Shown here: positions 22,063 through 33,656 of the stretch, in pieces | How positions within the stretch are numbered: the stretch's first letter is position 1 | Layout: every line of letters begins with the position of its first letter | Origin: Hydrangea macrophylla | Lineage: Eukaryota > Streptophyta > Magnoliopsida > Cornales > Hydrangeaceae | Direction of reading: 5' to 3' | NCBI GenBank assembly: GCA_033977485.1 | Contig: CM066982.1 | Span: 13,135,218 to 13,199,217 of the forward strand | Length of the DNA stretch: 64,000 bases | The notes under the pieces: generated by a model | Seen by the model: only the letters and a program-made list of their open reading frames with translations | Told to the model about the DNA's origin: nothing | The model's database searches: none | Made by a program: the position numbers and the translations under genes

Positions 22063-23044
22063 TAAATAAAATTATTTGAAATATGCTATAATCCTGTTCG
22101 TTCATGTGTATGGTAATAATTTTCAAAATCAAAAGAGACAATCATATAAACATAAAAAATCTCAATATTTCTGAGTAATTTCATTAAACAACAAGAATTA
22201 ATATCGTTAATTGTTCACGTACCCAACAAAAAAAACTAAAGATTGACAAAAGTATTAGCACATTGTTCACTACATACCAAATTGTTAGACTACATAACAA
22301 AAGTAACAAATGTGTCCGACTATCTAACGATCCACCATATCCACACCATTGTTCACTACATAATAAATTGTGACTACATAACCAAAACAACAAGATGTGG
22401 CCGCCTATCTACCGATCCACCATATCCACACCCAATCTGCATGAAACCAATGTAAAGCATTAGTATCTCTGAAGTTAGTGAATGAATAGAAAATATGTGA
22501 AATATAAAGTAATTATCTACCTCAGGAGTTCTTTACTCATTATGTTGCTTTCTATAAGTCTATTTAATCGTACCCTAGGTTGGAGTATAAGTTTGGTGTC
22601 AGCCGGACAGTCGATCATATCCAGCCTTCTTCACTACATGAAACAAAGAGGCATCACACCCAGACTAAGATTTAGAAATTGATAAAAATTCAACAGAGTG
22701 ATCGCGCTAAATTACTCCCAAGTTTTCAACGGTGCATATGGTCAACACAAAAAGTTTACACAATAGCTCTCTCTCAATGAATCAAGAAAACAAACTATCC
22801 TACAACCAAACCACATAAAATATAGCAAACGCCACCATGCAGGCGTACTCGTTACGGTTTACAACCATAAATGGAAAGGAAAATATAACAAACGCCACCA
22901 CGCGGGCATTCTAGTTAGGGTTTACATGTATAACACATGCTTGTAGTCACCAATATAACACATACCTCCAATCTTTGAAAGTAGTCACCAATAATGCACC
23001 CTCTAAATAGTCAATTTGCAAAAAAGTAATAAAGGTGGGGATAA
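22063..23044. other. Intergenic region with two partial duplications
   Basis: No gene recognised. CCGACTATCTAACGATCCAC at about 22317 and a near copy at about 22403 mark a duplication of about 85 bp that includes ACCATATCCACACC. Another pair, CAAACGCCACCA(T/C)G, is at about 22828 and 22890. The region lies directly downstream of the CACTA relic and may be its 3' part. Confidence 0.5.
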
Positions 23045-23468
23045 TTATAAGTAGTTAGAAATAGTCACTGACCAAGAATTCCCACCGAGACTAGATGAGT
23101 TCCCTGGACCGTCATAACCTTTGTTGCGCATCCAGTCCAACATACTTCTCATCTGCTCTTCCAACTTCTTAGTCTTCTCCTCCTCCAATCGAGCCTTTTC
23201 AGCCAACTGCTCATCCTTACTCTAGTTTACAGCCTCTAATTGAAGAATCCTCTCCTCGAGATGGCTTACATGTTCACTTTTCTGAGTAGATGCAGCAATG
23301 GTCTTAATGGAAGAAGCTCTAATGCCAAGTCCTTTCAAGTAACCCGATCTAGCATCAAAAGCCTTAACAGATAGCTCTGTGGGTGTTGGTTGGGTCACAT
23401 TTGGTTGAGAAAGATGGTCTTCCCTTGCCTTTTTAATCTTCTCTTGTCAATATACATACATACATACA

Positions 23469-23504
<36 letters not shown>

Positions 23505-23698
23505 TATATATATCAAAAGATATTTAACACTCCAACTTACTATCATTATTAAAGAAATTATACTTACAAATTCACTCTCGCACTCCGGATTTGCCCACCT
23601 ATTCTCTTTGGCATTAAAGTGACAGTCACGCCATTGATATAGCGCTCACTTAATCTCCCATTTGCTATGTTAGTCAATGATATCCAACCCTTGTCCAT
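23045..23698 (-). pseudogene. CACTA (En/Spm, PttA-type) protein relic, two exons
   Basis: A minus-strand ATG at 23696-23698 opens MDKGWISLTNIANGR...ERYING, which resembles the N-terminal transposase-associated domain of plant CACTA elements. In another frame the same stretch reads WRDCHFNAKENRWANPE and ends at a donor GTAAGT (23562-23567). After a short intron containing the (CATA)n microsatellite, an acceptor near 23443 leads to KIKKAREDHLSQP and FDARSGYLKGLGIRA, then a coiled coil (HLEERILQLEAV...EKARLEEEKTKKLEEQMRSM) and a stop at 23045-23047. RSGYxxGLG followed by a coiled coil is the C-terminal pattern of PttA/En-Spm proteins. A TAG at 23222-23224 interrupts it. Exon joining is inferred. 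Confidence 0.55.
23451..23513. repeat. (CATA)n/(TA)n microsatellite
   Basis: About a dozen CATA units are followed by a TA run, inside the apparent intron of the CACTA relic. It is likely length-variable. Confidence 0.9.
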
Positions 23699-25790
23699 AT
23701 CTGATCACACTTACAAGGTCAATCTAAATTTTGTGTTGATTTATATGAACAAAAATAGGCAAACCAAGAGATTCATATGGACAAAAATGGAGTATGCACA
23801 GAGAGGGTGCTCTAAAAATTAGTGTGCACAGAGAGGGTGATCGCATACGCGTGCTGTGCGCGTGCTACTTGTTTTGCTGATTTAATTAGTTAATTAGTTG
23901 CATTCTTGTTTCTTAGGCTTAAGTTGTCTTGGTAGAGTTTCTGGTTTGCACCATCAAATGTTATTGAACAGATGTTTATGCCTGATTAAACAGTGTCTGG
24001 GAAGGCAAATTGGCATATCACAAAAGGATTGGGGTATATACTTCTCTTTATACCTAGTTGTTGCATCATAGCCTTTAAAATAGGGCACCACTGAGCAAGA
24101 CTTGTGAATCAACACATGCCACTGTGTTTTGTTATCTATGTTACTATGCATTGGCAATTATGGCTAGCTGGTTCACTATATGTTTCCTTTCGAAGACTCA
24201 AATGGTTTTCTAAGTTAAAGACTCAAACCATATGTCAGGCAACCAAAACTATTGTAACAATATTGAAGCAATATGAACCATGAAATAGGGCACTACTGCA
24301 AAGAAACATAAAAAAGGGAAGCTCTTCTTTACAATTCAAGCATGACCTACAATACCCCGCAAACAGAAACCCTAAGCAATTTCGTACTAAGTTTGAAGCT
24401 TACATTCAAATGGGATTTTGTCTTGTCCACCAAACATTCCCCCAAGTCAGTGTTTAAGACTAGAGGGATGCTTATACATTTGTATGAAAATCAAAGAAGA
24501 CAAAATTTTTGTTGTAACTAATAACATTCCTTGAGCTGAGGGAAAAAATAATATATTTTCTTTAACCGAGATGATCTATATCTGCGGAAATCGATCCTAA
24601 GAAGATTCTTCGTTACGAAAAGCATTCCTGTAACACTATCAACTTTATACTTACTCATGCCTTAATGTGAAATTATTTACAATCACGCAGCCATTTCAAA
24701 AGTTCAACGATTGTTTTAAAAAGTCAAAATAGGAAGTGTAAAAAAGAAGGAAAGAAGCAATTAAATTTTTTTTCTATTTACCTTTCAGAAATAAGAAATA
24801 AATTTTGCAAATGAAAGAAAAGAACATTGTCCAAGTCCCAAAATTAATCCTAATGTAACACTCCGCAACTTATCTTTGTTTTTTTAATCAAGTGATCTTG
24901 AGTGATGAAGGTTAATACATACCTTTCTATTGCACATGAGCAACCTGCTCTCAGGTGGAATAGAGAACAAACGGCACTACAAAAGAAATAGAGCTCCACG
25001 GGTTGCTTTACCCATTGCTGGGTTTTATTTGTAATTATCTTCTGAAACATAAGGCTCGTGTTGAGTTCAATGGAATAAAGTATTTACATATTAGTAATTA
25101 TTGATAACTGCAAGCTCAGTAACAAAGTTGAGTGCACTCATTAGAAGTGTAAAAGAAACCATTAGTGACTCTGAGAATTATGAAATTCACCTTATTGGAC
25201 CAAAAAAAAACCCCAAGGTCAAAAGAGACGATCAGTGATTCTAATAACATAAAATTGACAGCAATTGAAAAAAAAATTATAATAAAAAAAAAAGATCACA
25301 AAAGATTGAGGTGGGTGGATTGAGAATAAAAAAAAATGAGACAATGCTGGACAAAAAAGGAGCCAATATGTTACTACAGTGGATTGAGAAAAGAAAAGGA
25401 GCCAATATGTTACTGCAGTGTTGCGCAACGCGCTTTATTTGGGATAATTAGAAAGGAGTGTGAAATAAACTTCCCCAGAATGGATGCAATTTGGGATAAT
25501 CATTTCAGTGACCAATTAATTATATAAATTTATATAAAGTTGGGTTTTAGCAACAAAAAAAAATTATATAAAGTTTGGCATAGTGGACTTCTAGCAACTC
25601 TTCTTTTTCTTCTTCCCACTGACAGAGAAGAGAAGTGAAATGAACAAATAGAGTTGACAAATAGAGCACTAAAATGAACAAATAGAAATAACCATACATG
25701 ATCCTAACTAGTATACTACAGATGGATATCTTAATAGCAAATCAAGAAAACAAGGATGTAAGTAACTGTTGAAAACTCCTTTACTAGAGA
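23699..25790. other. Intergenic DNA without recognisable genes
   Basis: Frames here are short and have no family features. Locally, GGAGCCAATATGTTACT(A/G)C is duplicated at about 25360 and 25399, and AGACTCAAA recurs near 24197 and 24220. GAGAGGGTG after TGTGCACA appears twice near 23797-23840. I assign nothing else. Confidence 0.5.
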
Positions 25791-26163
25791 CTAATTAATC
25801 AACATGATAAAACTTACAGTTAAAATTTTTTTTTGTGATTCCTCATTGTTTTTGGTCTTTGTATGTTGAACCGATGTTCCATTGCAAGGGGCATTCACAT
25901 GTAAGGATCTGATCCCATTTGGAATTGGCCTTGTTAACTGACAGTTAGTAGCACTAAACACTTGTTGGGGGATTGAAAGATTTCCAATAGAATTGGGTAA
26001 TATGCCATCCAAGGGATTACGATCTAATATCAGGAATTGCAATCAAGTGTAATTTGTCATAGCTGTGAGGAAACTAAGTTCAAGGCTTCCTGATTCCCTA
26101 GTTAGTTGATTTCTGGTCATGCTAAACCTTTCAAGGAGTTGTAGTCGGCCTAGATTTGTGGGT
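25791..26163 (-). pseudogene. LRR receptor-kinase pseudogene, 3' piece
   Basis: The minus-strand reading gives PTNLGRLQLLERFSMTRNQL, then FLTAMTNYT, a TGA, and LQFLILDRNPLDGILPNSIG and TRPIPNGIRSL. These follow the plant LRR consensus LxxLxxLxLxxNxLxGxIP. It continues the piece at 29142-29337: removing the solo LTR and one TSD copy restores an in-frame GQIPTNL. After IRSL the homology stops and the frame ends at 25791-25793 with a segment NGTSVQHTKTKNNEESQKK that does not look like LRR. Transmembrane segment and kinase domain are absent, so the gene is 3'-truncated or internally deleted. The order of pieces matches XA21/EFR/FLS2-like receptors. Confidence 0.75.
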
Positions 26164-26884
26164 ATTTGTGTCACGCCCCAGTGTAGCAAAATAAGGAAAA
26201 AATTTCATTTCCGTTTTGGACACGTAGGTCATGACAGGTGATGGATCGTTTGTCCTGTACTTAGCTTAACATGTACCAGAAAAACAGAATATATAAAGCA
26301 ACAGGGAAGATAATATTAAACATCATTACTACTTTAAATAATATTACATTATCCTTAAATAAAATATCCTTAAGGCACAAACGCCTTATTCAAATTAAAA
26401 ACATTATCCATATCATTATTACAACTTTATTTAAATTATAAAAGTAACACTGCAGGCTCCTTTAGCTGGCATAATCATATTGCCCTACATATCCATTTCC
26501 TGAACATTTGGATGTCTAGGACAAAATAAAGTCATCAGCTAATGAAAGCCGAGTGAGTATAGCGAATATATAAAAGTACATTAACAGTTATTATAAATGT
26601 TTGGTACCTTTGAGTACGATTAATCCATTAATCCAATCATCGCATGATAACAATTAATAATAGTTTGAGTAATCAATAATTAAGACCATGCATGAACAAT
26701 GAAATCATCTCATCTCACTGACTCTTTTATCTCGATCACAATCTCTTGACTAATTCGGTCCACCTAGAATCATCCGGCACAATGCCGTTAGTTTAGAAAG
26801 TCTGTCGATATGTCTGTCGTATTTAGGGCAGCTTGTATGTACCTAGACATTCAAGGTTACACAATAACCTGTAGAACATTTTAA

Positions 26885-27117
26885 TTAATCTACCGTATCT
26901 AAAGCGGCCTGGAATAATTTAAAGCTACCACTAGACTGACCTACCGTATCAAAAGCGGCCTGGGCTCAGCTCTCTTAATTAATCTACCATATCTGCAGCG
27001 GCCTGGAATAATTAAGGCTATCACAAGACTCTGATTGACCTACCGTATCAAAAGCGGCCTGGGCTCAATCCTTCTTAATTAACCTACCATATCTCAAGCG
27101 GCCTGGGATAATTAAGG
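26885..27117. repeat. Tandem repeat island A of solo LTR 1
   Basis: About five units of 35-50 bp contain TCTACCGTATC(T/A)AAAGCGGCCTGG-like cores followed by AATAATT or GCTCA. The equivalent position in solo LTR 2 (43815-44190) has a completely different repeat. Flanking LTR sequence is conserved on both sides. Confidence 0.75.
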
Positions 27118-27723
27118 TTACTCGTCCCGTGATATTTCTCACAACATATATGCTGACCAACAACCCCTTTCCATACATGCCATCTCGACTATGCAAATGA
27201 ATAGTTTGTTCTCTTTCTTGTTTATATAGAGGTATCAGAGCTGGCATACGACTTGTTCTTTCTTTACATATTTTCTTATAAGGGTATCAGGGCGATATGA
27301 CTTAAATCTTTCTTTTCACATTTGCTTTATAGAACGTATTAGAGCGGTTTCTTCTTGTGATTATTTATCGATTAAATCAACTTATCTAAATCTCGCTTTC
27401 ATAATATTTTTCCTTGTCTTTATTAACAAGGTTCAATGTACATAGAATCATTGAGTTAACATTCACGATCTAAATTATCAAGTCACATATGAGACAATAT
27501 GTAATTTCATCAAAGAATGCTTTAATACGCTTTTTCAGTTACCAGTACACAAGTGGGTCCACTTTGAAGCAATGCTCAAAAAAATGAGTTATAATTTTTA
27601 TAGGTGAATTACATATCTAAATAAAGGTCTCTGAGTCTAGTTTCCAACGCTTCGAATGGTGCGTGTTTTCGAGTTTTCTAGAGAGAGTTATGGTTGTTTT
27701 ACTAAAAGTCGTCAGTGTTGAAA

Positions 27724-27845
27724 AATGGCAATCAATTGGCAAAAATGGCAATCGATTGGCAAGGGTCCCAATTGATTGGTAAGATGGCAATCTATTGCCA
27801 AAGGTGGCAATTGATTGGGAACTGATGGCAATCGATTGGCAATGT
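27724..27845. repeat. Palindrome island B of solo LTR 1 (CAATCGATTG)
   Basis: Six to seven copies of GGCAATCGATTGGCAA or variants (CAATTGATTG, CAATCAATTG, CAATCTATTG) in about 120 bp. Each core is an inverted repeat. Solo LTR 2 has a CGCGCGAGCG array at the homologous place. Confidence 0.8.
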
Positions 27846-29141
27846 ATCTTCTTCATCCAAACGCTGTAAAATTGAGTTTTTCTTCCATTTTTCAATCTGG
27901 AACCAACCAGGTCATGTAATATACCGTTCTCTTCCTTTTTTTTTATGTAGATTATGAATATAAAAGTTTTAGATCTCGAATATTACGATATCTCTACTTA
28001 TAGGTGAAAATCCGAGAGTCGTCAAAATTTCGTTTTGATCGTACGTCGCAACCGTTACGAATTAGCACCTAATATTTGAAACTGAACCTATGAGTATTGT
28101 AATCTATAATTCCCAATTTACAGAATCGATTTTCATTGAGTTTTACGAAATCGCTAATTTTGGACCTTCATGGCTATATATACATATATAGGCATATACA
28201 CATACTTTCGATACCCCCGGCTTGTTCGTAATGACAAATACTACATTATGAGTGGGTTCGAGAGACTCACCGAGGGTTAGTTTGGGCTGTGCGACTTTTC
28301 GAAAAAAAGACGAAAATTTCGTAATAACTCCGAGCTTAACAATGGCTATGGCTATGGCCTTGGGAGCTCACTGTCATACTTCTCCTTCTTCTAATATGAT
28401 TCTTATGCAAATTCCAGCAGTGTAGGTGTGCGCTTGTGATTGTGATTTTGAGAGGGAGATTCAATGGAGAAGGAAGCTATGGAGGGAAGTTTTGAAATGG
28501 AAGTTGAGAGCTTACTGTATGAGAAATGCTAATGCTTGCTTTGGTTCCAAAGGGTGTGTAGTGTTTTGTGTTGCAAGGTGAACACAGTATATAGACAGCA
28601 AATTAGTTTGCAAGTTGTAGTTGTAATAATGCAACATGATGATTATCAAGATAGGATTACAACTGTGATTGATGGCGTCTAATCAGTTAACACAGTTAGT
28701 TCATTTAGTCTGGTTCGGTTAGATCAGTTAGGTTGGTTCGGGTAGTCTAGGAAAATACCCAACATAAATATTAAGGACTAAAAGTGTAGCCGATGTGATA
28801 AGTATTTTTATTTATAGTTTTAATCCCAACTTATAGGGTAACGTAGGGGCGCAGTCTTAAGCAAAATTAATTCAAATAAAATTACTAACGGGTCACAAAA
28901 TTAATGTCATATAATTATAATAAATCAACACAAGAAATTTTCTTTTATGGAAATAGAATCACTATAAAAATAATACATCGTAATAAATAAAAATGGCATT
29001 ATATTAACAACTAATAAAGCGAGTATTAATATGTATTTATTTATATAATACCACAACTAAAATTGACAAATAGTAAATAAATAAAAACTGGCATTTCTTA
29101 TTTATTATTAGGGTCGCGAAAATACAGGTTGCTACAATTTG

Positions 29142-29337
29142 TCCAGTAAATTTGTTCTTCTGTAGAGCTAATTCAATATGCCTTGAACAATTGCCAAGAT
29201 GCAAAGGAATTTTACCAGTAATTTCATTTCCGACTACAGTTAGTATTTCAAGCTTAGGAAGGAAAAGACCAACAGTGCAGGGAAGAGAACCCAAAAGTGA
29301 ATTACCAAAAAAATACAATATTTTCTAGAGAGGAGAT
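29142..29337 (-). pseudogene. LRR receptor-kinase pseudogene, middle piece
   Basis: The minus strand encodes GNSLLGSLPCTVGLFLPKLE, ILTVVGNEITGKIPLHLGNC and LALQKNKFTGQI, three LRR-consensus units. The GLFLPKLE block is characteristic of the central ectodomain of subfamily XII receptor kinases. A run of seven T near 29310 shifts the frame upstream of GNSLLG. The upper end is the gypsy-2 insertion point: joining it across the element, minus one GAGAT copy, gives IFNISLENI in frame. The lower end is the solo LTR 1 insertion. Confidence 0.8.
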
Positions 29338-29868
29338 TATAACACCCGTATTTGTGTTATTGCTTTTGCATTTCATTGTCATGCATGATAATGTGATGTG
29401 GCGTGTCTTATGACACATGTTTGGGTGAGCTTTGACTCACGAGTTGATTTGGGTGTCTGTATTAGAGAACCCTTTGAAACTGTGGTGATTGAGGATTTGT
29501 TGTTGTGACGTCTCTCCGAGTATGAGACGGTCACTGAGGAATACTTTAAATGTTTATCTGGAAATAAATGTTTACCTGTGTATTTCAATATCTGTATTAT
29601 TTTCTATTTTAGAATTTATATATGTCGTTAGTTTTAGTATCCTGGTGAGGACGAATGAACACGCTATTAATTTGGAAGGCTAATTAGCAACTTCAGAAAC
29701 GTCATGTAGAAATTCGTGTTTTAGCGACCAAACAAAACTTAGTCAAAAACTTCTATAATTTTGAGTTTTCACTCGTAAAGCTATGAATAAGCTGTATAGG
29801 AAGTTTCAGAGACTAATTAGGAGTTTTGAAAACTCGTGGGGAGGTAAACGTAATTGCCGAGAGTTTTG

Positions 29869-29879
29869 CCTATATATAG
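29869..29879 (+). promoter_or_regulatory. Probable gypsy-2 TATA box
   Basis: CCTATATATAGA fits a plant TATA box and lies in the first third of the LTR, with a matching copy at about 36838-36848 in the 3' LTR. The transcription start would fall about 30 bp later. Confidence 0.5.
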
Positions 29880-31033
29880 ATAGAGATGATTGAGATATTT
29901 TCATAAGTCTTAACCTAAAGTTCAAGAAGGAGGCCAAAGGGGATTTTGGAGCTTAGAGCTTTGCGACGCCAAACGACGACCTTCCGTCAGTTTGTTTTCT
30001 CCCACATTTCATATTCGAGCTCCTCGAGGTAAGAGCTTCGTTTTGATATACGTTAGGGCTTGTTTGGCCAAGTTTTCAAAAAAGTTGTTTTCTAGAATTT
30101 TTCATAAAAGTTGATAAATGGAATTTTGATCCATAGGAATTGTACTAGACGGACTTCTACACGTTCTTTGTGCACGGGTTTTCTTTGAATCAAAGTTTAA
30201 GAGCGTAAATCGGAGGTGAGTGATTCAACTATGTTTTTGGAATGGTTTCTTGACATGTATTCATGTTGTGTTTGAATAGCATGTATTAATACTTATAGAG
30301 ATATCTTGTGTAGTTCATATTGGGCATTTATATTGATAAGTAGGCCCAATAGCACGATGAAATGTTTTTAATTTCCGCGAGCATGGTGATATGTATTTGA
30401 GCATGTTAAGTTGCTTATGTGGGTCAGAAGGAGCACGTGGTCACCGTGCCATTTTGTGGAGCCGATATAGGCATTAAGGTCGCACGATTGAAGAGAAGAA
30501 TTGTGGGTCTTACCCTTTCGCGTAGACTGATTGGCGAGGAGTCGCGGATTGGGAGTATGGACGGGCACGTGAGTCTCCCGCGACTAGTATGAAATGTAGA
30601 GATGTGAATGCGGACATGTTTATCATTCATGTGCATATATTATTTTATTCACTAAGCGTTAGCTTAAACAAATCGAATATCTGTAGTTATTCAAATAACC
30701 ATTTCAGGTGTTAATGCTGGCGAGGAATCGCAGAAGTGAGCACGTGGGTTGGGAGTTCTTTTAGAAGGCAACTTGAACATTAATCTTGTAGTTTTGGGAT
30801 AATAGGAATGTTGTAATAAGAATTCTTATGGTTTTTTAGTTATGTTTAACTTGGCATGTTAGAACAAATCTAAAATGTTGTAATAGTTAGTAACATGTTG
30901 TAACTGTGCTTCGGTAATATGTTAATACAGTTAGAATTGTTTTTGGAGTACTTTTGGAAGTGTGTGTTTGATCCCCGTTTGATTTCAAAAGCTTTTAAAC
31001 TTGAAAGTGCTGCAGAATGTGCTGCTGCCAGGG

Positions 31034-31335
31034 GATCAGTCGACTGGTTTGTTGAACAGTCGACTGGAGCCTCCTTTCCAGTAACTCTCTGCCTCGTTTC
31101 ATGAAGGATCAGTCGACTGGGTCCCCGACACAGTCGACTGGATCATGGTTTCCAAAACTGATATTTTGGTCAGACTGGACTTTAGTCGACCGGACTTTAC
31201 CAGTCGACTGAAAATTTGAAGCCCCAGTCTACTGGGTGTAGAAAGCAGTCGACTGGATGGTGTTTTAAAACCCAACTTTCTGCTGGACCAGGATCAGTTG
31301 ACTGGATCCGAGGATCAGTCGACTGGACGGTTTGG
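31034..31335. repeat. CAGTCGACTG palindrome cluster in the gypsy-2 LTR
   Basis: About ten copies of (GGAT)CAGTCGACTGG or one-base variants are spread over 300 bp near the 3' end of the LTR, so they would lie at the start of the transcript leader or the end of U5. The 3' LTR has the same cluster (about 38004-38316) with one additional unit containing ATTCGACTGGATCCGAGG. The 10-bp core is self-complementary. Confidence 0.85.
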
Positions 31336-31471
31336 TTTTCAAAATGACTTGTTTATTCTGCTGCGTTTTTTCTTCAAATCTAATTTTGGGAACGTTAATG
31401 AATTGGTTTAGCCTCGGTGGCGTGCTACAGGTTCCGGTTCCGCTATTGTGGGACCGGGCTGTGACATTTAG

Positions 31472-31483
31472 TGGTATCAGAGC
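31472..31483 (+). promoter_or_regulatory. gypsy-2 primer binding site (tRNA-iMet)
   Basis: TGGTATCAGAGC is an exact match to the 3' end complement of plant initiator tRNA-Met, five bases inside the 5' LTR. The leader from here to the gag ATG at 31695 has no other recognisable feature. Confidence 0.92.
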
Positions 31484-31694
31484 ATAAGTTTAGAGCCTTG
31501 GGAATGAGTGACATTATATATGATGAGTGACGTCGAGTGGAGTGTGTAATTGTGAAGATAATTGTTATCATTACAAAAATGCTTCATGTGTTAGCATTTG
31601 TTGATTGTGATGAACTGTGCGCATATATCTATATTGTGGCATTGCATGCATGGTCATTATGCATTGAACTCAACAGGGGAATATTTGAAACCTT

Positions 31695-32828
31695 ATGGCG
31701 GATATGCCGAGAGAATTGTCACCGCATTCGCGGATGGACCAAATAGTGAACATGGTGGGAAAGTTCATACAAGCGGTAAGTGAAAGAGAACAGATGAACG
31801 TTCAGCCTCCACAAGTGGAAATTCTTTATATCAATGCACCACCGGCACCGCGACCTCAACATACAATCGTGGAGCAGTTTTATAAGCGGAAACCAACCCT
31901 GCATTATGGACAAGTTGATATAGACTTGGCCGATCATTGGATGATGGACATGGAAAGACATTTTTGTCAGGTAATATGTACCGATGAGGAGAAAATTTTA
32001 TGCGCATCCGATACGTTGATGGGCGAAGCATTGGATTGGTGGAACAACGTGCTTGAACAAGGGAAGCCAACCACGTGGGAAGCATTTAAAGCAGAATTCA
32101 ACAAACGTTTCTTTCCGCAATCTGCTTATACTCAGAAATGCCAAGAGTTTGCAAGTCTGGTTCAGGGAGACATGACTGTGAGTGAGTATGTATCCCGTTA
32201 CAATGCCTTGTTACGATTTGGGAAAACTACCGTTCCGACTGATAGGGATAAAGCTCGTAAGTTTGAAGAAGGACTTAGGGAGAATATCAGTGGCCGTGTG
32301 GATATGTTACAACACCCGACCGTTTCTCTAGTCGAGGAAGCTGCCCGTATAGCTGAGAAGAGTGTCGACCGATATCGACAAGGGCAACAAGGAATGAGAC
32401 CCAATGACAATAGGGGCAAGAGCCAAGGGAATGCAAAAAAACCATTCACGCAAGGTTCAAGATCGAATATGGGTAGTCAAGGAGGAAGTGTGTTTGTTGG
32501 AGATTCGAGACCATTGTGCCCGACATGTAACCTGCGACACAGAGGAACCTGCTATCAATTGATCACTTGCTATTTTTGTAAACAATTGGGGCATGTGTCT
32601 AGGAATTGTCCTTTGAACACAAATTCGACTACACCAAACACAACCTCTAACACCAAGAGCTCTAACCCAGTGATAAGAGGGAAATGTTTTGAGTGTGGCC
32701 AACCGGGGCATAGAGCGAAGAATTGCCCAAGTAAAAGACAACCGGGAATGAGTATCGGTGCATCGAGTGTGCCAAGCGGATCAAGAGTAGAACCTCGAGT
32801 GGATAAAGGGAAAGGAGTCGCGCAATAA
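31695..32828 (+). CDS. gag: gypsy-2 gag
   Basis: A 377-codon frame from an ATG about 210 bp after the primer site. The gag core is visible (DLADHWMMDMERHF, ALDWWNNVLEQGKPTTWEAF, FNKRFFPQSA, GDMTVSEYVSRYNALLRFG, KFEEGLRENI). The nucleocapsid part has two canonical CCHC knuckles, CYFCKQLGHVSRNC and CFECGQPGHRAKNC, and before them a compact variant CPTCNLRHRGTC. The frame ends at TAA 32826-32828 after a basic tail. It appears complete and unbroken, unlike pol, so this protein could still be made. Confidence 0.9.
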   Translation: MADMPRELSPHSRMDQIVNMVGKFIQAVSEREQMNVQPPQVEILYINAPPAPRPQHTIVEQFYKRKPTLHYGQVDIDLADHWMMDMERHFCQVICTDEEKILCASDTLMGEALDWWNNVLEQGKPTTWEAFKAEFNKRFFPQSAYTQKCQEFASLVQGDMTVSEYVSRYNALLRFGKTTVPTDRDKARKFEEGLRENISGRVDMLQHPTVSLVEEAARIAEKSVDRYRQGQQGMRPNDNRGKSQGNAKKPFTQGSRSNMGSQGGSVFVGDSRPLCPTCNLRHRGTCYQLITCYFCKQLGHVSRNCPLNTNSTTPNTTSNTKSSNPVIRGKCFECGQPGHRAKNCPSKRQPGMSIGASSVPSGSRVEPRVDKGKGVAQ

Positions 32829-33236
32829 CAAGGACGATACTTCCAGCTCAGGCCGGGGAATACGGATGATACCGTCGTATAAGGTATTCTTCCTATTTGT
32901 TCGTATCCTGCACGTATACTTATGGATTCTGGTTCAACGCATTCATTCGTATCACGAAATTTTGTTAAACATTTAACTATTAAGTCAGAACCGTTAGGAT
33001 ATGACTTGTGTGTATCATTGCCTAGTAGTGAACCGCTAGTTACTTCTTCGATATTCAAGTCATGTGAAATCAAGATAGGTGATAAAGTCTTGAGCGTTGA
33101 TTTGATTTCGTTGACGGTGAATTGCTTTGATGTTATCTTGGGTATGGATTGGTTGTCGGCTAATCAAGCCAGAATCGATTATGAGCAGAAACGGGTTAGT
33201 TTCTATCCGTCAGGGCGAGAAGAGTTTACTTTTTAG
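32829..33236 (+). pseudogene. pol: gypsy-2 protease
   Basis: In frame with gag beyond two TAA codons (32826-32828 and 32880-32882). The aspartic protease starts at about ARILMDSGSTHSFVS (catalytic Asp in DSGS) and contains the second conserved block VILGMDWLSA. It ends at TAG 33234-33236 just before the RT linker. The stretch is otherwise uninterrupted. The first in-frame ATG is at the active site, so it is not a free-standing protein. Confidence 0.87.
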
Positions 33237-33656
33237 GGTAAGGGAGTGATCGTACCGCCGTACTTGATATCGGCGATTCAAGCAAGTAAAATGTTGAAAA
33301 ACGGGTGTTCGGGTTTCTTATGTTCAATTGTCGACACGCGAGTTCTTGGACCACTAATAGAAGACATTTCAGTAGTTCGAGAATTTCCAGATATTTTTCC
33401 CGATGAGTTACCCGACGTATTGATTGAAAGAGAACTTGAGTTCACAATAGAAGTAGTACCAGGGTCACAACCGATATCTAAAGCGCCGTACCGAATGGCA
33501 CCGATAGAGTTGAAGGAATTAAAGGTTCAGTTACAAGAACTACTTGAGAAGGGTTTTATCCGACCTAGTGTTTCACCGTGGGGAGCTCTAGTCTTGTTTG
33601 TGAAGAAGAAAGATGGAACAAATGCGTATGTGCATCGACTACCGAGAGTTGAATAA
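33237..33656 (+). pseudogene. pol: gypsy-2 protease-RT linker and RT N-terminus
   Basis: In frame after the TAG. It includes FPDIFPDELPDV, the linker preceding RT, then YRMAPIELKELKVQLQELLE and [20 protein letters not shown]. It runs out of frame immediately after KKKDG and stops at 33654-33656. The next segment begins one frame over at about 33613, with the overlap caused by a single-base change near 33620. Confidence 0.87.

Larger units (their letters stand above)
26169..29136 (-). mobile_element. Solo LTR 1 (Ty3/gypsy type) inside the LRR pseudogene
   Basis: 2968 bp begin TGTCACGCCCC and end GGTTGCTACA on the plus strand, flanked by a perfect 5-bp duplication ATTTG (26164-26168 and 29137-29141). 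No gag or pol lies inside. The terminal sequence matches the orientation of gypsy-1, so the LTR probably reads on the minus strand. It is homologous along much of its length to solo LTR 2 (43215-45690), for example ACCATGCATGAACAATG and CATGTAATATA. A solo LTR arises when the two LTRs of a full element recombine. Confidence 0.85.
29338..31466 (+). repeat. gypsy-2 5' LTR
   Basis: 2129 bp from TATAACACCC to GGGCTGTGACA, followed within six bases by the primer site. It has a likely TATA box near 29869 and a GTCGAC palindrome cluster at 31034-31335. Confidence 0.93.

Noticed and set aside
27228..27245. GGTATCAGAGC in solo LTR 1, resembling a tRNA-Met primer site
   Set aside because: It is one of three diverged local repeats (GGTATCAGAGC, GGTATCAGGGC, GTATTAGAGC) within the LTR, with no LTR end beside it.
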